From positions 434,001 through 498,000 of the forward strand of contig NZ_JAPFQO010000001.1 of the NCBI RefSeq assembly GCF_026241195.1: 64,000 nt of DNA, given 5' to 3'. This DNA is from Pontibacter anaerobius. Lineage in GTDB: Bacteria; Bacteroidota; Bacteroidia; Cytophagales; Hymenobacteraceae. Under the pieces are notes generated by a model. That model had not been told where the DNA came from. It saw only the letters and a list, made by a program, of their open reading frames with translations, and ran no database searches. Positions 54,301 through 62,712 of the stretch are shown here, piece by piece (position 1 is the first letter of the stretch; each line of letters begins with the position of its first letter). The position numbers and the translations under genes are program-made.

Positions 54301-54441
54301 CAGAATGCCTTTGTATTCACTGATTACTCTGGCCTTGACCCTGAAACTTATACTAACCTTAACAACGGCAACCTGGGTGTTGACTGGAACGGACAGCCTC
54401 AGCAGCGTGTGTTCACTGTTGGTTTAAACCTTGGTTTCTAA
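51310..54441 (+). CDS. SusC/RagA family TonB-linked outer-membrane transporter
   Basis: SusC proteins form beta-barrels that import oligosaccharides or peptides with a SusD lid and TonB energy. The 1043-residue product has a signal peptide ending AYAQ (about residue 22). The N-terminal carboxypeptidase-regulatory-like domain spans about 25-100 (VSGTVTDQGTSQGLPGVAVIVKGTTVGTTTGADGTYSI). The DEVVVVGYGTQQKKDVTSSIASV segment carries the TonB-box-plug transition, and the plug spans about 115-235. The barrel ends RVFTVGLNLGF. The codons are strongly biased to GGT, GCT, TCT and AAC, unlike most neighbours, which suggests high expression. No glycoside hydrolase, protease or sigma/anti-sigma gene adjoins it, so the nutrient is unknown. 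Confidence 0.96.
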   Translation: MRKLLLMSFVMVLALLQQAYAQNRTVSGTVTDQGTSQGLPGVAVIVKGTTVGTTTGADGTYSINVPADGNTLVFRFIGYQTLEKAIGNATTINASMATDQKLLDEVVVVGYGTQQKKDVTSSIASVKGSDLANLATPSFDQQLAGRASGVQITQPSGILGAPPKINIRGVNSISSSTQPLIVIDGVPAAASGNVGGFTPANALADINPNDIESFEILKDGAATAVYGSRAANGVILITTKKGKSGQAKFTYDGWAGTAKAIELHDLLNAQQFVDITNEKYSNIGQTSPAAMGEWDTDWNDEVFRTAFQHSHAFSASGGSEKNTYYFSLGYSNQEGIGRANSLERYSVRTNLTTKVTKFLDFGLQAGLTNQINQGPLTGSNNLSGNIFGVIRMHPNVPVYNPEHPTGYNIDFTEPRALGRGPNSAVVANGIPNIRFVLDNNVRKATSYRGLGNVYLDFKLVDNLRFKTLLGADLSMVDDFLFNDPRHGDGQGSGGVVSQAYSPVKAWNWQNILSYNKTLGDVHNFDGTLVQEYNKYRSSFFQAQGTGLSDRFFNENLVSGAFANQFASGGIGENGLSSYLARFNYNFASKYYFGVSMRADGLSKLSPDNKWGYFPGVSAAYRISEEEFFKNSSALSFISDLRLRGSYAEVGNINIPGGNYPYLGSFSAAQYGSMNGIAFSNTGNPDLRWEAQKITDVGMDLGLFDGRLNLELAYWVKDNSDIVLAAPTPPSLGVPGNSIIRNIGRVVNNGIEFAISGNVIDKSNFTWNSNFNFSTQNNEVKELVAGNDIVYDYTIHREGESINSIYGYQYEGVNQVNGNPIYRKADGTFVQGNISGNGGSAGVYYVYDPANPTVLGARSSLSAADKAILGTTLPKWFGGFDNNFKYGNFDANIFVRFSGGNKIMNRTRQDLLTMAFENNGTEILNRWQSPEKPGDGQTPKLAAGAGYSNFINTNGEASSRFVESGDFLKVSNLALGYTLPKSITERASIERLRIYAQLQNAFVFTDYSGLDPETYTNLNNGNLGVDWNGQPQQRVFTVGLNLGF

Positions 54442-54459
54442 TTTTTTAATTTTCCTACA

Positions 54460-56037
54460 ATGAAAAATAGATCATTCATAAAAAATAAACTGAAGTTAGC
54501 TCTTCTTGCCCCGGCGGTTTGCTTTTCGCTGATGCTGACTTCCTGTGATAAAGAGGTAACAGAGCTTGCCCCTTATGACCGCCTTACCGAAGAAAGTGCT
54601 TTTACAACGCCTGAGCGTGTAGAGCTTGCTGTGGCTGGTGTATACGATGCTGCTCAAAGCGGTTTCTATGCCGGTGGTGCTGTACGTGGCTATCCGTTTG
54701 GTGCCGCGCACGTGGAGCAGGGCGATAACCGTGGTGAGGATATGCTGAACCTGGAGGCTTTCTATGCCATTACTTACGGATCAACGTACAATGCTGCTTC
54801 TGCTAACAACGTGTATCACTTCGAAACACTGTATGCTGTAATTAACAAGGCAAACATCGTGATTGAAGGCGTTGAGAAGGCGGTTGCGGATGGCCTGATC
54901 ACGGCTGAGGTAGGTAATGCTTACATCGGCGAGGCCCGTTTTCTGCGTGCCCTGTCTCATCACGAGCTTCTGGTGCACTTCGCACGCCCTTATAACCACA
55001 CGCCGGATGCCTCGCACCTGGGCGTGCCTTACAGAACACTTCCAGTTAACACACCTGCTCGCGTAGAAGAAGCTGCTCAGCAGGGTAGAGACTCTGTAAG
55101 AGATGGTTATGCCAAGCTGTTGGAGGACCTTAACTACGCTGAGGCTAACCTGCCTGAGACGCGTTCTAAGCAAATATCAAGAGCTACGAAGGGTGCTGCC
55201 ATCGCCTTGAAGACAAGAGTGAAGCTGCACATGCGTGACTGGGCCGGTGTGATTGAAGAAGGAAACAAACTGGTGCCTGCTTCTGGTCCATTCGAAAGCG
55301 CAGTAGGCGGTTACGAGCTAACTGCTTCGCCTGATGAGCCATTTGCTAACAACGGTGCGAACTCAGAGTCTGTCTTCTCTTTTGAGAATAGTGCAAATGA
55401 CAACGCCAGCGTGAACGGCTCTCTTGGTCAGATGTATAACGTGGCAGGTGGTCGTGGCCTTGTTTCTATCAGCCCGATTATCTGGAACGCGGAATTTTGG
55501 CCAGAAGATGATGCCCGTCGCGATATTACGAAAAGTACTGCCCGAGCAATCTATACTTACAAGTACAGAGATGCCCAGACGCAGTCAGACTGGTCTCCGA
55601 TCATGCGCTATGCCGAAGTACTGCTGAACGTGGCAGAGGCTGAGGCAAGAGCCGGAGATAGCGCCAGAGCGCTTGAGCTTCTTAATGCTGTACGTGGCAG
55701 ATCCACAGATGAGGTGTATGCTGACCTTGCAGGAGATGCTTTAATTCAGGCGATTGTGAACGAGCGCCGTATTGAGTTCCTGGGAGAAGGTCTGCGTTGG
55801 AAAGATATCCACCGTCTGGCTAAAGAAGGTAAGTATGGCCCTGCCGGTATACCTGCCAAAGTTGCATCTGCTAACCTGAAGCGTGACGATTTTGTTGCTG
55901 CCAGCGGCTCTGTTAGAGATGCGGCAATTGCAATTCCGTTCATCCCTTACGATGACTTCCGCTTTATCTGGCCACTTCCAATCTCTGAGATTAACGCTAA
56001 CCCAGTGCTAGCTGCCCAGCAAAACCCTGGATACTAA
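54460..56037 (+). CDS. SusD/RagB family nutrient-binding lipoprotein
   Basis: This is the surface-exposed lid of the SusC channel and starts 18 nt after the susC stop. The 525-residue product has a lipoprotein signal ending LMLTSCDKE, with Cys at about residue 29. The SusD-like N-terminal domain shows EVTELAPYDRLTEESAFTTPERVELAVAGVYDAAQ, then TPR-like helices with EARFLRALSHHELLVHFARPY. The C-terminal RagB/SusD domain has RYAEVLLNVAEAEARAG, NERRIEFLGEGLRWKDIHRL and the typical ending LPISEINANPVLAAQQNPGY. The codon bias equals that of susC. A terminator follows. Confidence 0.96.
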   Translation: MKNRSFIKNKLKLALLAPAVCFSLMLTSCDKEVTELAPYDRLTEESAFTTPERVELAVAGVYDAAQSGFYAGGAVRGYPFGAAHVEQGDNRGEDMLNLEAFYAITYGSTYNAASANNVYHFETLYAVINKANIVIEGVEKAVADGLITAEVGNAYIGEARFLRALSHHELLVHFARPYNHTPDASHLGVPYRTLPVNTPARVEEAAQQGRDSVRDGYAKLLEDLNYAEANLPETRSKQISRATKGAAIALKTRVKLHMRDWAGVIEEGNKLVPASGPFESAVGGYELTASPDEPFANNGANSESVFSFENSANDNASVNGSLGQMYNVAGGRGLVSISPIIWNAEFWPEDDARRDITKSTARAIYTYKYRDAQTQSDWSPIMRYAEVLLNVAEAEARAGDSARALELLNAVRGRSTDEVYADLAGDALIQAIVNERRIEFLGEGLRWKDIHRLAKEGKYGPAGIPAKVASANLKRDDFVAASGSVRDAAIAIPFIPYDDFRFIWPLPISEINANPVLAAQQNPGY

Positions 56038-56058
56038 TTTTAATTTGAGCTAAATTTT

Positions 56059-56097
56059 AAAAGCCTGCCGTCGTTTGACTGGCGGGCTTTTCTTTTT
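56059..56097 (+). terminator. Terminator after susD
   Basis: AAAAGCCTGCC and GGCGGGCTTTT pair with one wobble and are followed by TCTTTTTAT. Confidence 0.85.
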
Positions 56098-56121
56098 ATA
56101 CTTGCGGTTATACCTTAACTT

Positions 56122-56718
56122 ATGCTATTACCAAACCACAGCGGCTATACTTTAGAGGCTGGCGTAGACGAAGTAGGGCGCGGTTGCCTGGCCGGGCCTG
56201 TGGTGGCTGCGGCCGTTATACTTCCGCACGACTACCAGCATCCGCTCCTCAACGACTCCAAAAAACTTACAAAAAGGTTACGTGAGCAACTGCGCGGTGA
56301 GATAACCCGCGATGCTGTGGCCTGGGCCATAGGGGAGGCCTCGCCGGAGGAGATCGACAAGGTCAACATACTTAATGCTACTTACCTGGCTATGCACCGG
56401 GCACTGGAGGCACTGCGCCAGCAGCCAGAGTATCTGCTGGTGGATGGTAACCGGTTTAAGCCTTACGGGCAGCTGCCTTACAGTTGCATGGTAAAGGGCG
56501 ATGCAAGATTCCTGTCGATAGCGGCGGCCTCGGTGCTGGCCAAAACCTACCGCGACGAATTAATGTGCCGGCTGGCGGAGGAACATCCATACTTTGGGTG
56601 GGAGCAGAACGCTGGCTACCCGACTAAGGCGCATCGCGCCGGTATTTCGAAGTATGGAGTTACACCGTATCACCGACAATCTTTTGCGCTGCTGCCAAAG
56701 CAGCTGGAGCTGCTGTAG
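56122..56718 (+). CDS. rnhB: Ribonuclease HII
   Basis: RNase HII cuts RNA in RNA-DNA hybrids and starts removal of single ribonucleotides from DNA. The 198-residue protein has the type-2 signature AGVDEVGRGCLAGPVVAAAV, with catalytic Asp16 and Glu17. LLVDGNRF (about 104) carries the third acidic residue, and KGDARFLSIAAASVLAKTYRDELM (about 123) carries the fourth. GYPTKAHRAGISKYGVTPYHRQSF completes the family pattern. It is a single gene between the SusCD pair and a convergent regulator gene. Confidence 0.96.
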   Translation: MLLPNHSGYTLEAGVDEVGRGCLAGPVVAAAVILPHDYQHPLLNDSKKLTKRLREQLRGEITRDAVAWAIGEASPEEIDKVNILNATYLAMHRALEALRQQPEYLLVDGNRFKPYGQLPYSCMVKGDARFLSIAAASVLAKTYRDELMCRLAEEHPYFGWEQNAGYPTKAHRAGISKYGVTPYHRQSFALLPKQLELL

Positions 56719-56823
56719 CCTACTTTAAAGTATATCTTGCGTTATTCAGGCTTTCTAAAAGTATAAGTATAGTGCAGGAGCGTGTGTGGATAAGGCAAAG
56801 TATAAGATTCAGATAAATCTGGC

Positions 56824-56878
56824 CATAACGTATAAAAGCCGCTGTACACTTGTTGTACAGCGGCTTTTATACGTTATG
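56824..56878. terminator. Bidirectional terminator between rnhB and a convergent response regulator gene
   Basis: A perfect 25-bp stem (56824-56848 with 56854-56878) surrounds a 5-nt loop. AAAA and TTTT within the stem could serve either strand. Confidence 0.8.
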
Positions 56879-56894
56879 ATTGGTGTCTGTCTCC

Positions 56895-57332
56895 TTACTT
56901 TAGCTTGATAAGATCCAGGAAAAGGCTGAAACTATCGAGGGAGGAGTCACTCCGCTCAAAGCTGTCGAAGGACAGGGGCTTAACAATATAGCCGGAAACG
57001 TTGAGGCGCTGGGCAGCCATGCGGTCAGACTCCTCATTGGAGGTGGTCATGATGAACACCGGTATATGGCTGAACTCCGGGTCGCGGCGCAGCTCCGTTA
57101 AAAACTCTAAGCCATTCATTTTGGGCATGTTGATGTCCAAAAGTATAACGCTCGGGGCGGGGGTGATCTTAGGTGCATCGCTACCACGAAGCATGTTTAA
57201 AGCCTCCTTCCCGTTGCGAGCTTCAAAAATCGGGTGGGTAATGCCGATCTTCTTAAGCTCCCGCTCTACATTCATGGTATCCAGATAATCATCCTCTACC
57301 AGTAGGATATTTACTACTTCTTGCTCGCTCAT
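56895..57332 (-). CDS. Response regulator, receiver-only (Rcp1-like)
   Basis: The 145-residue single REC domain has acidic residues VEDDYLD (14-15), phospho-acceptor Asp66 in SVILLDINMPKMNGLEFL, switch region MTTSNEESD and Lys in YIVKPLSFDSF. The long beta1-alpha1 loop and SDAPKITPAP insert are typical of Rcp1-like regulators that partner phytochrome-type or CHASE3 kinases. The kinase gene lies upstream on the same strand after 34 nt, so they form a two-gene unit. The output is unknown because no effector domain is present. Confidence 0.94.
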   Translation of the reverse strand: MSEQEVVNILLVEDDYLDTMNVERELKKIGITHPIFEARNGKEALNMLRGSDAPKITPAPSVILLDINMPKMNGLEFLTELRRDPEFSHIPVFIMTTSNEESDRMAAQRLNVSGYIVKPLSFDSFERSDSSLDSFSLFLDLIKLK

Positions 57333-57366
57333 TATACTTAGGTGCTTCTGATCGAATTAAACAAAG

Positions 57367-58854
57367 CTATAAAAATTTTTGGTCTTTACCTGACTGTTTA
57401 GGCCAAGTAAAGGTAAAAGTTGAACCTAGGCCCGGTTCAGAGTTCACCCAGATGGTGCCGCCCTGCAGCTCTACAATCTTTTTCACGATGCTAAGGCCAA
57501 CGCCCGTACTCTCCATGGCGTCACGTTCCTGCAAGGTCTGGAAAATGACAAAAATGCGCGAATGGTACTCAGGGTCAATACCGGGGCCATCATCTGCTAC
57601 AGAGAAAACATGGAATTCATCCGTCTCATGGTGGCGAATGCTTATATGGCCCTTGTCTTTGTCATGGTACTTAATGGCATTGCTGATCAGGTTGCTGAAC
57701 ACCTGCTGTAGCTGTATACGAACGGTGTGTAAGATGGGTAAATTGTCTTGTACATCAATATAAAAACCACTTGGCGGCGAGAGCAGGTCTACCACCTCCG
57801 ACAGCAGTTCGTTCACGTCTACCTCTTCCTCCACCTGGCTGGTGCGGCCAATGCGTGCCAGGGCAAGTATGCCGTTAATCAGGTTCTCCATGCGGTGTAC
57901 ACGCACACGCATCATAACCAGGTACTCCTGCACGTTTGCGGGCAGCTGCGTGCCCATGTCTTCCTCTACCCAGCGCGAGGCCACCTCAATGCCGCGCAGC
58001 GGCGCTTTCAGGTCATGCGATACCACGTAGGCAAACTGGTCCAGTTCCTTGTTCTTCAGGTCCAGCTCGGTAAAGGTCTCGTCAATAGTGGCCGACATAC
58101 GGTTAAGCGAGTGCGAGAGTCGGCTTAGCTCATCATTGCTCGTATCCACGATCTGCGTTTTGTAGTCGCCCCTGGATATCTGCTCGGCCAGCGTCACCAT
58201 CTTCATGATCCTGTTTGTAATGAGGCGGGTGATGTAATATGCCCAGCTAAGGCCGATAACCACTGAAAGTATGGTGAGGATGGTGGAGAGGTAGCGGGTG
58301 TTGCTTATACTTTCGTTCAGGCGCGCGCTGCGTTCGCCCCGCACTTTATACTCGTAAGCGTTAAAGTCTTTGAAGGCGCCCCGGATGGAGTCCATCATGA
58401 TCTGCTCGCCCAGCACCAGTGTTTCCAGCTGGGCGTCGAACTGCCTTTCGGTCATCAGGGTGTCCTGCCCGCGCTTCATCTGTATGAGTGGCTCGGCAAA
58501 GGTCTTCTCCAGCCGCTGCTGGTACCTGGCAATGTCATCGAGTTTGCGTTTCTGGTTAGGAGAGGTAACAAAGTTTCGCATTTCCTGCATCAGGGCAGGC
58601 ATCTGGTCGCGTGCCTGGAAGTATGGTTTCAGGAATTTCTCGTTACCGTTTAGCAGGAACCCGCGCAAACCAGTTTCCATATCAATGATGTTTCGCTGCA
58701 GGGAAGCTGAGTTACGCACCACAACCTGAGAGCGGGACACCCACTGCGTGTTCTCGATAACGGCCTCCGACAGGCGGAAGTTAACGATGGCCACGGCAGT
58801 AAAGAGCACCGAGATCAGTAAGAATCCGGCAAATAGTTTTACAGAAAGTTTCAT
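57367..58854 (-). CDS. Membrane sensor histidine kinase with CHASE3 domain
   Basis: The 495-residue kinase has an N-terminal membrane segment (about 5-25), a periplasmic CHASE3 domain (about 35-180, with the IDMETGLRGFLLNGNEKFLKPY signature), a second membrane segment near 190-210 and a HAMP domain (about 210-262). HisKA has the phospho-acceptor His in YVVSHDLKAPLRGIEVAS near residue 280. The HATPase domain has NLISNAIKYHDKDKGHISI and GVGLSIVKKIVELQGG. The SHDLKAPLRGI form is typical of phytochrome-like kinases. The signal sensed is unknown. Its regulator is the next gene. Confidence 0.94.
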   Translation of the reverse strand: MKLSVKLFAGFLLISVLFTAVAIVNFRLSEAVIENTQWVSRSQVVVRNSASLQRNIIDMETGLRGFLLNGNEKFLKPYFQARDQMPALMQEMRNFVTSPNQKRKLDDIARYQQRLEKTFAEPLIQMKRGQDTLMTERQFDAQLETLVLGEQIMMDSIRGAFKDFNAYEYKVRGERSARLNESISNTRYLSTILTILSVVIGLSWAYYITRLITNRIMKMVTLAEQISRGDYKTQIVDTSNDELSRLSHSLNRMSATIDETFTELDLKNKELDQFAYVVSHDLKAPLRGIEVASRWVEEDMGTQLPANVQEYLVMMRVRVHRMENLINGILALARIGRTSQVEEEVDVNELLSEVVDLLSPPSGFYIDVQDNLPILHTVRIQLQQVFSNLISNAIKYHDKDKGHISIRHHETDEFHVFSVADDGPGIDPEYHSRIFVIFQTLQERDAMESTGVGLSIVKKIVELQGGTIWVNSEPGLGSTFTFTWPKQSGKDQKFL

Positions 58855-59189
58855 GTATAAGGGCTGAGGCTATACTTTAAACCGTGGCCAAGCAGGCGCA
58901 ACGGCTGGTAAGGCTACCTATTTGGCGTAGTGGTTGCTGAGTTTTGTAAAAGCAGGTATGTGTTGTGATATCGCAGGGCCGCAGCAGCGGTGCGAAAATA
59001 AAGTATAGGGGTAATCATATATTTCCTTTGGCTATTATTATGGTTTTTGCTCTTACGCAGGCAAAATGTGTTTGTTGCAGCTGCACCTGAAAAATCGGGA
59101 AAAAGCGGAGGCAGCTGCCGGCTATTAATTTAGGATGCGCCCGAAATTTACTTAATTTTGCTTTAAATCTAAGAACAGTTAAAACTGAC
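58855..59189. other. Divergent promoter region between the CHASE3 kinase gene and gcvT
   Basis: No gene is seen in these 335 nt. TAATTTTG at 59153-59160 fits the -7 consensus for gcvT and ends 29 nt before its ATG. A good -33 TTG is missing. I see no glycine-riboswitch-like fold. Confidence 0.45.
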
Positions 59190-60278
59190 ATGGAACTTAA
59201 GAAGATCGCTCTCAACGATGTGCACGAGGCGCTGGGCGCCAAGATGGTGCCTTTTGCCGGCTACAACATGCCTGTGCGCTACACTTCAGATATAGAGGAA
59301 CATAAGACCGTGCGCGAGGCCGTTGGTGTTTTCGACGTGTCGCACATGGGCGAGTTTATGCTGCGCGGCCCAAAGGCCCTGGACCTGATCCAGCGCGTTA
59401 CCTCCAACGACGCCGCTAAGCTGACCGACGGCAAGATACAGTATTCCTGCCTGCCAAACGAGGATGGCGGTATTATAGACGACCTGCTGGTGTACCGCTT
59501 CGCTGAGGAGGAGTACATGCTGGTGGTAAATGCCTCCAACATCGAGAAGGACTGGAACTGGATCAGCAAGTATAACACCGAGGGAGTGGAGATGGAGAAC
59601 ATCTCTGATGAGGTCTCGCTTTTCGCGGTGCAGGGCCCGAAAGCTGCCGAGGCGCTGCAGTCGCTAACGCAGATTGACCTGGCCAGCATGGTATACTATA
59701 CTTTTGAAAAAGGTGCGTTTGCCGGTGCGCAGGATGTGATCGTTTCAGCTACAGGTTATACCGGCGCGGGCGGTTTCGAGATCTACGTGAAAAACCAGGA
59801 TGCCAAAAAAGTGTTTGATGCCATTATGGAGGCCGGTAAGGAGTATGGCATTAAGCCAATCGGTTTGGGTGCCCGCGACACGCTGCGCCTGGAAATGGGC
59901 TTCTGCCTCTACGGCAACGATATCGACGACACAACTTCTCCACTGGAGGCTGGCCTTGGCTGGATCACGAAGTTCGATAAAGACTTTACCAACTCCGGGA
60001 ACCTGAAGGCACAGAAAGAGCAGGGCGTGAGCCGCAAACTGGTTGCCTTCGAGATGCTGGAGAAAGCCATTCCGCGCTCGGACTACGAGATCGTGAACGC
60101 AGAGGGCGAGAAGATAGGAGAGGTAACGTCCGGAACCATGTCACCATCGCTGGGCAAAGGCATTGGTATGGGCTATGTGGCAAAAGACTATAGCAAGGTT
60201 GGCTCTGAGGTCGCTATCCGCATCCGTAACAAAGACATGAAAGCGCAAGTGGTAAAGCTGCCTTTCGTTAAAAAGTAA
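59190..60278 (+). CDS. gcvT: Glycine cleavage system aminomethyltransferase (T protein)
   Basis: GcvT takes the aminomethyl group from lipoyl-GcvH, releases ammonia and makes methylene-tetrahydrofolate. The 362-residue protein has family length. It shows [37 protein letters not shown] near residue 20, DDLLVYRF near 95, [14 protein letters not shown] near 190 and [22 protein letters not shown] near 225 with the folate-site Arg and Glu. [21 protein letters not shown] is near 310. gcvH and gcvP are not in the window. The comB gene follows after 81 nt. Confidence 0.96.
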   Translation: MELKKIALNDVHEALGAKMVPFAGYNMPVRYTSDIEEHKTVREAVGVFDVSHMGEFMLRGPKALDLIQRVTSNDAAKLTDGKIQYSCLPNEDGGIIDDLLVYRFAEEEYMLVVNASNIEKDWNWISKYNTEGVEMENISDEVSLFAVQGPKAAEALQSLTQIDLASMVYYTFEKGAFAGAQDVIVSATGYTGAGGFEIYVKNQDAKKVFDAIMEAGKEYGIKPIGLGARDTLRLEMGFCLYGNDIDDTTSPLEAGLGWITKFDKDFTNSGNLKAQKEQGVSRKLVAFEMLEKAIPRSDYEIVNAEGEKIGEVTSGTMSPSLGKGIGMGYVAKDYSKVGSEVAIRIRNKDMKAQVVKLPFVKK

Positions 60279-60359
60279 ATCATTGGTTGTTGGCTGATGG
60301 TTATTCGATGTCAAGCTTTTTAGGGGTAACCATCAGTCCATAACAAATAACAAAGTTTT

Positions 60360-61085
60360 ATGCCAAGTATAGATGTATGCTTCAGCCCGGAGCTGTTGCA
60401 TTTGTATGATTTGAAGGGAAAGGCAGTGGTGGCAGTGGATATTCTGCGTGCTACCTCTACCATGGTAACGGCATTTGCCGAGGGGGCTGCACAGATTTTC
60501 CCGGTGATGGAGCTGGAGGAGTGCCGGGGTTTTGCTGCGCAGGGTTGCCTGACGGCGGCGGAGCGCAACGGCATAAAAGCAGAGGGCTTCGACCTGGGCA
60601 ACTCACCGTTCGGTTACATGGACGGTAACGTACTGGGCCGTGACATCGCCATTACCACCACCAACGGCACTCGTGCTATCCGCATGTCGGAGACGGCTGA
60701 GGAAGTGGTGGTTGGTGCCTTCCTGAACCTGCAAGCCGTAGCCGAGCACCTGGCAGAACTGGGGCTGGATGTGCTGGTAGTATGCGCCGGCTGGAAAGGA
60801 CAGTTTAACCTGGAGGACACGCTGTTTGCCGGAGCTCTGGTGGAGCGCCTGCAGGATTCATTCTCCTCTGAAAACGACAGCGCCCTGGCTGCTGTATACT
60901 TGTACCAAACCGCCAAAGCTGATCTGGTTACATTTCTGCGGCAGTCATCGCATGTGCGCAGGCTGGAGCACCTTGAGATTCACAAAGACATTGAGTTCTG
61001 TCTCCGCCACGATGTTTACAACGTGCTGCCCGTGTGGCGCCACGACAGGCTGGTGGATCTGAAAGTGAAAGAGGTAGAGAGTTGA
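60360..61085 (+). CDS. comB: 2-phosphosulfolactate phosphatase (ComB family)
   Basis: ComB hydrolyses 2-phospho-3-sulfolactate to sulfolactate, first known from coenzyme M synthesis. The 241-residue product has the family blocks VAVDILRATSTMVTAFAEGA near residue 24, NSPFGY near 81, TTTNGTRAI near 100, VVCAGWKGQFNLEDTLFAGALV near 141 and DIEFCLRHDVYNVLPVW near 213. Bacteria with this gene do not make coenzyme M. In this phylum a link to sulfonated metabolites, for instance sulfonolipids, is possible but is only inference. A very strong terminator follows. Confidence 0.9.
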   Translation: MPSIDVCFSPELLHLYDLKGKAVVAVDILRATSTMVTAFAEGAAQIFPVMELEECRGFAAQGCLTAAERNGIKAEGFDLGNSPFGYMDGNVLGRDIAITTTNGTRAIRMSETAEEVVVGAFLNLQAVAEHLAELGLDVLVVCAGWKGQFNLEDTLFAGALVERLQDSFSSENDSALAAVYLYQTAKADLVTFLRQSSHVRRLEHLEIHKDIEFCLRHDVYNVLPVWRHDRLVDLKVKEVES

Positions 61086-61109
61086 GGGGTTAGAGAGTTA
61101 ACTTTTCTG

Positions 61110-61168
61110 AAGTATAAAACGGGAGCGGCTGGCACTATATAAATGCCAGCCGCTCCCGTTTTATACTT
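61110..61168. terminator. Bidirectional 25-bp terminator after comB
   Basis: A perfect stem (61110-61134 with 61144-61168) has A-run and T-run in the arms. AAGTATAAAA and TTTTATACTT form the stem base. Confidence 0.85.
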
Positions 61169-61300
61169 TACAGCTTCCTTTTGCAGGTTTTTAACTTGTG
61201 ACTTTGCATAACGTTAACTGGGCTCGAAGAGATCAAATTATAAGTATAGAGCGTCTTCAGTTTAAACTCTTTAAAGCATATTTTTCTGCTCCGCAGAAAG

Positions 61301-61352
61301 CAAGTTGCAAACTTGCATCAAGTATAGCCACAAGTTGAAAACTTGCGGCAGA
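61301..61352 (+). repeat. Stand-alone hairpin module 2
   Basis: CAAGTTGCAAACTTG (61301-61315) and CAAGTTGAAAACTTG (61331-61345) are joined by a linker CATCAAGTATAGCCA and followed by CGGCAGAAGC. The order and linker resemble module 2 of the composite elements (hairpin, ATCAT-rich linker, hairpin, GCGCCAGAA), but both stems differ. The rest of the gap 61169-61380 has no gene. Confidence 0.6.
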
Positions 61353-61380
61353 AGCATCCGCTCCAAGTATAAACTCTAAC

Positions 61381-61707
61381 TTACTTCAGTTTCTCGTTCT
61401 GCTTATGGCGGTTACTGTCGCGGTTGGTTTTCTTTTCTAGGTTTTTCTGTAGCGCCTCGGTCAGGTTTACGCCGGTTTGGTTAGCCAGGCAGATCAGCAC
61501 GAACAGCACATCGGCCAGCTCATCGCCCAACTGCTTGCCTTCGTCGCTCTTCTTAAATGACTGCTCCCCGTATTGGCGTGAGATGATGCGGGCCACTTCG
61601 CCTACCTCCTCGGTAAGTATGGCCATGTTGGTGAGCTCGTTAAAATAACGCACTCCGTTCTCCTGTATCCACTTGTCTACTATGGCTTGTGCTTCGGCTA
61701 TGGTCAT
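61381..61707 (-). CDS. MazG-like nucleotide pyrophosphohydrolase
   Basis: This 108-residue all-alpha NTP pyrophosphatase is probably a house-cleaning enzyme. The family motif EExxE...ExxD appears as LTEEVGEVARIISRQYGEQ (residues about 31-49) and LGDELADVLFVLICLANQTG (about 61-80), which coordinate Mg2+. A Lys/Asn-rich tail ends the protein. It lies upstream on the minus strand of nothing visible except the repeat gap, and its own start is 14 nt after the stop of the beta-barrel gene. Confidence 0.93.
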   Translation of the reverse strand: MTIAEAQAIVDKWIQENGVRYFNELTNMAILTEEVGEVARIISRQYGEQSFKKSDEGKQLGDELADVLFVLICLANQTGVNLTEALQKNLEKKTNRDSNRHKQNEKLK

Positions 61708-61721
61708 GATGGGGTTGTCGG

Positions 61722-62627
61722 TTATTTGCCAAATTTAACTACAAAATCCACATAAGGGATACCGATAATAATGCTTTCTGCAATATCCGCGTTGTTCAGG
61801 AAAGCCAGGTCTACGGTTATCTTCTCACCCATAAATCGTAAGCCATAGGAGTAGATGCCATACAACTCATTGTCAGGCACCAGCCAGTTTTCCGTTACCA
61901 GCCCAATTTTGCGACTTACACGCTTCATGCCGCTGATCGTAATAATGGGCCTTTCCGAAAAAGAACCATCCACATAACCAAAGCCTAACCCAAGCGTGGC
62001 GTTGTTATCCGTGTTGCCATAGGTTACAATGCCATACCCTATGCCCAATCCGCCAAAGTCATCGAAGCCGGTTGACCTTAAGTATAGAATGCCTGCTCCG
62101 GCACGGACTTTTTCAGTTATCGGGAAAGTATACTTGGGCGTGATGAAAAATATAGGCTCCCCGGAGAAAGTGGAAATCAGCTCGAAACCCGCACCAATGG
62201 TAAACCTGTCGGTAATGCCGTAGTTAAACGAGTTAAGCACGAGGTATGTATTCTGGTAGTAGGCTTCCCCTTTGCGCAGGCTAAAGGCTGATGGGGAGAA
62301 AAGGTAGCGGGTGGCGTTGGGGTTCTCAAACCAGTATTCCCCGTCTTTAAAGTTGCGCTCATCCAGTATCCTGAAGCTTTTCACCTTACTCATCGGTATG
62401 GTTACTTCGCCGGCACTTTCTGTCATCAGGCGTATGCCTGCCTCATTCTGGCCCAAGAATACCCCCTGAAATACAGAGCCATCCTTTGTCTCAACCAGCC
62501 ACCGCTGCGGAGCAGGCTGCTGGGTGCTAGTAGTGTCGGTTTGGGCTTGTGCAGAGGAGGCCACGCCCAGCAAGAAGCAGAAGCATAGCCCGATGCCTAG
62601 GTATAAAAGGTGTGTTTTGCGTCTCAT
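61722..62627 (-). CDS. Predicted outer-membrane beta-barrel protein with N-terminal SH3-like domain
   Basis: The 301-residue product has a signal peptide ending SSAQAQ near residue 29. A short segment, about 42-90 (RWLVETKDGSVFQGVFLGQNEAGIRLMTESAGEVTIPMSKVKSFRIL), looks like an Sm/SH3-type small beta domain. The rest, from about 105, consists of alternating strands (YYQNTYLVLNSFNYGITDRFTIGAGFELIS) and ends VDFVVKFGK, as expected of a barrel. I do not know the family name. The MazG-like gene follows after 14 nt, but a functional link is doubtful. Confidence 0.72.
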   Translation of the reverse strand: MRRKTHLLYLGIGLCFCFLLGVASSAQAQTDTTSTQQPAPQRWLVETKDGSVFQGVFLGQNEAGIRLMTESAGEVTIPMSKVKSFRILDERNFKDGEYWFENPNATRYLFSPSAFSLRKGEAYYQNTYLVLNSFNYGITDRFTIGAGFELISTFSGEPIFFITPKYTFPITEKVRAGAGILYLRSTGFDDFGGLGIGYGIVTYGNTDNNATLGLGFGYVDGSFSERPIITISGMKRVSRKIGLVTENWLVPDNELYGIYSYGLRFMGEKITVDLAFLNNADIAESIIIGIPYVDFVVKFGK

Positions 62628-62712
62628 TTGGGCAGCTGAAAGATTTATCTAAAAGTATAACTATACTTCAATATAATTATACGTATCTTTTGATAAACCT
62701 CTGCTACTGCGC

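Noticed and set aside
56785..56793. TGTGGATAA, a DnaA-box-like nonamer
   Set aside because: A single box without neighbours or an AT-rich unwinding region is expected by chance and does not indicate an origin.
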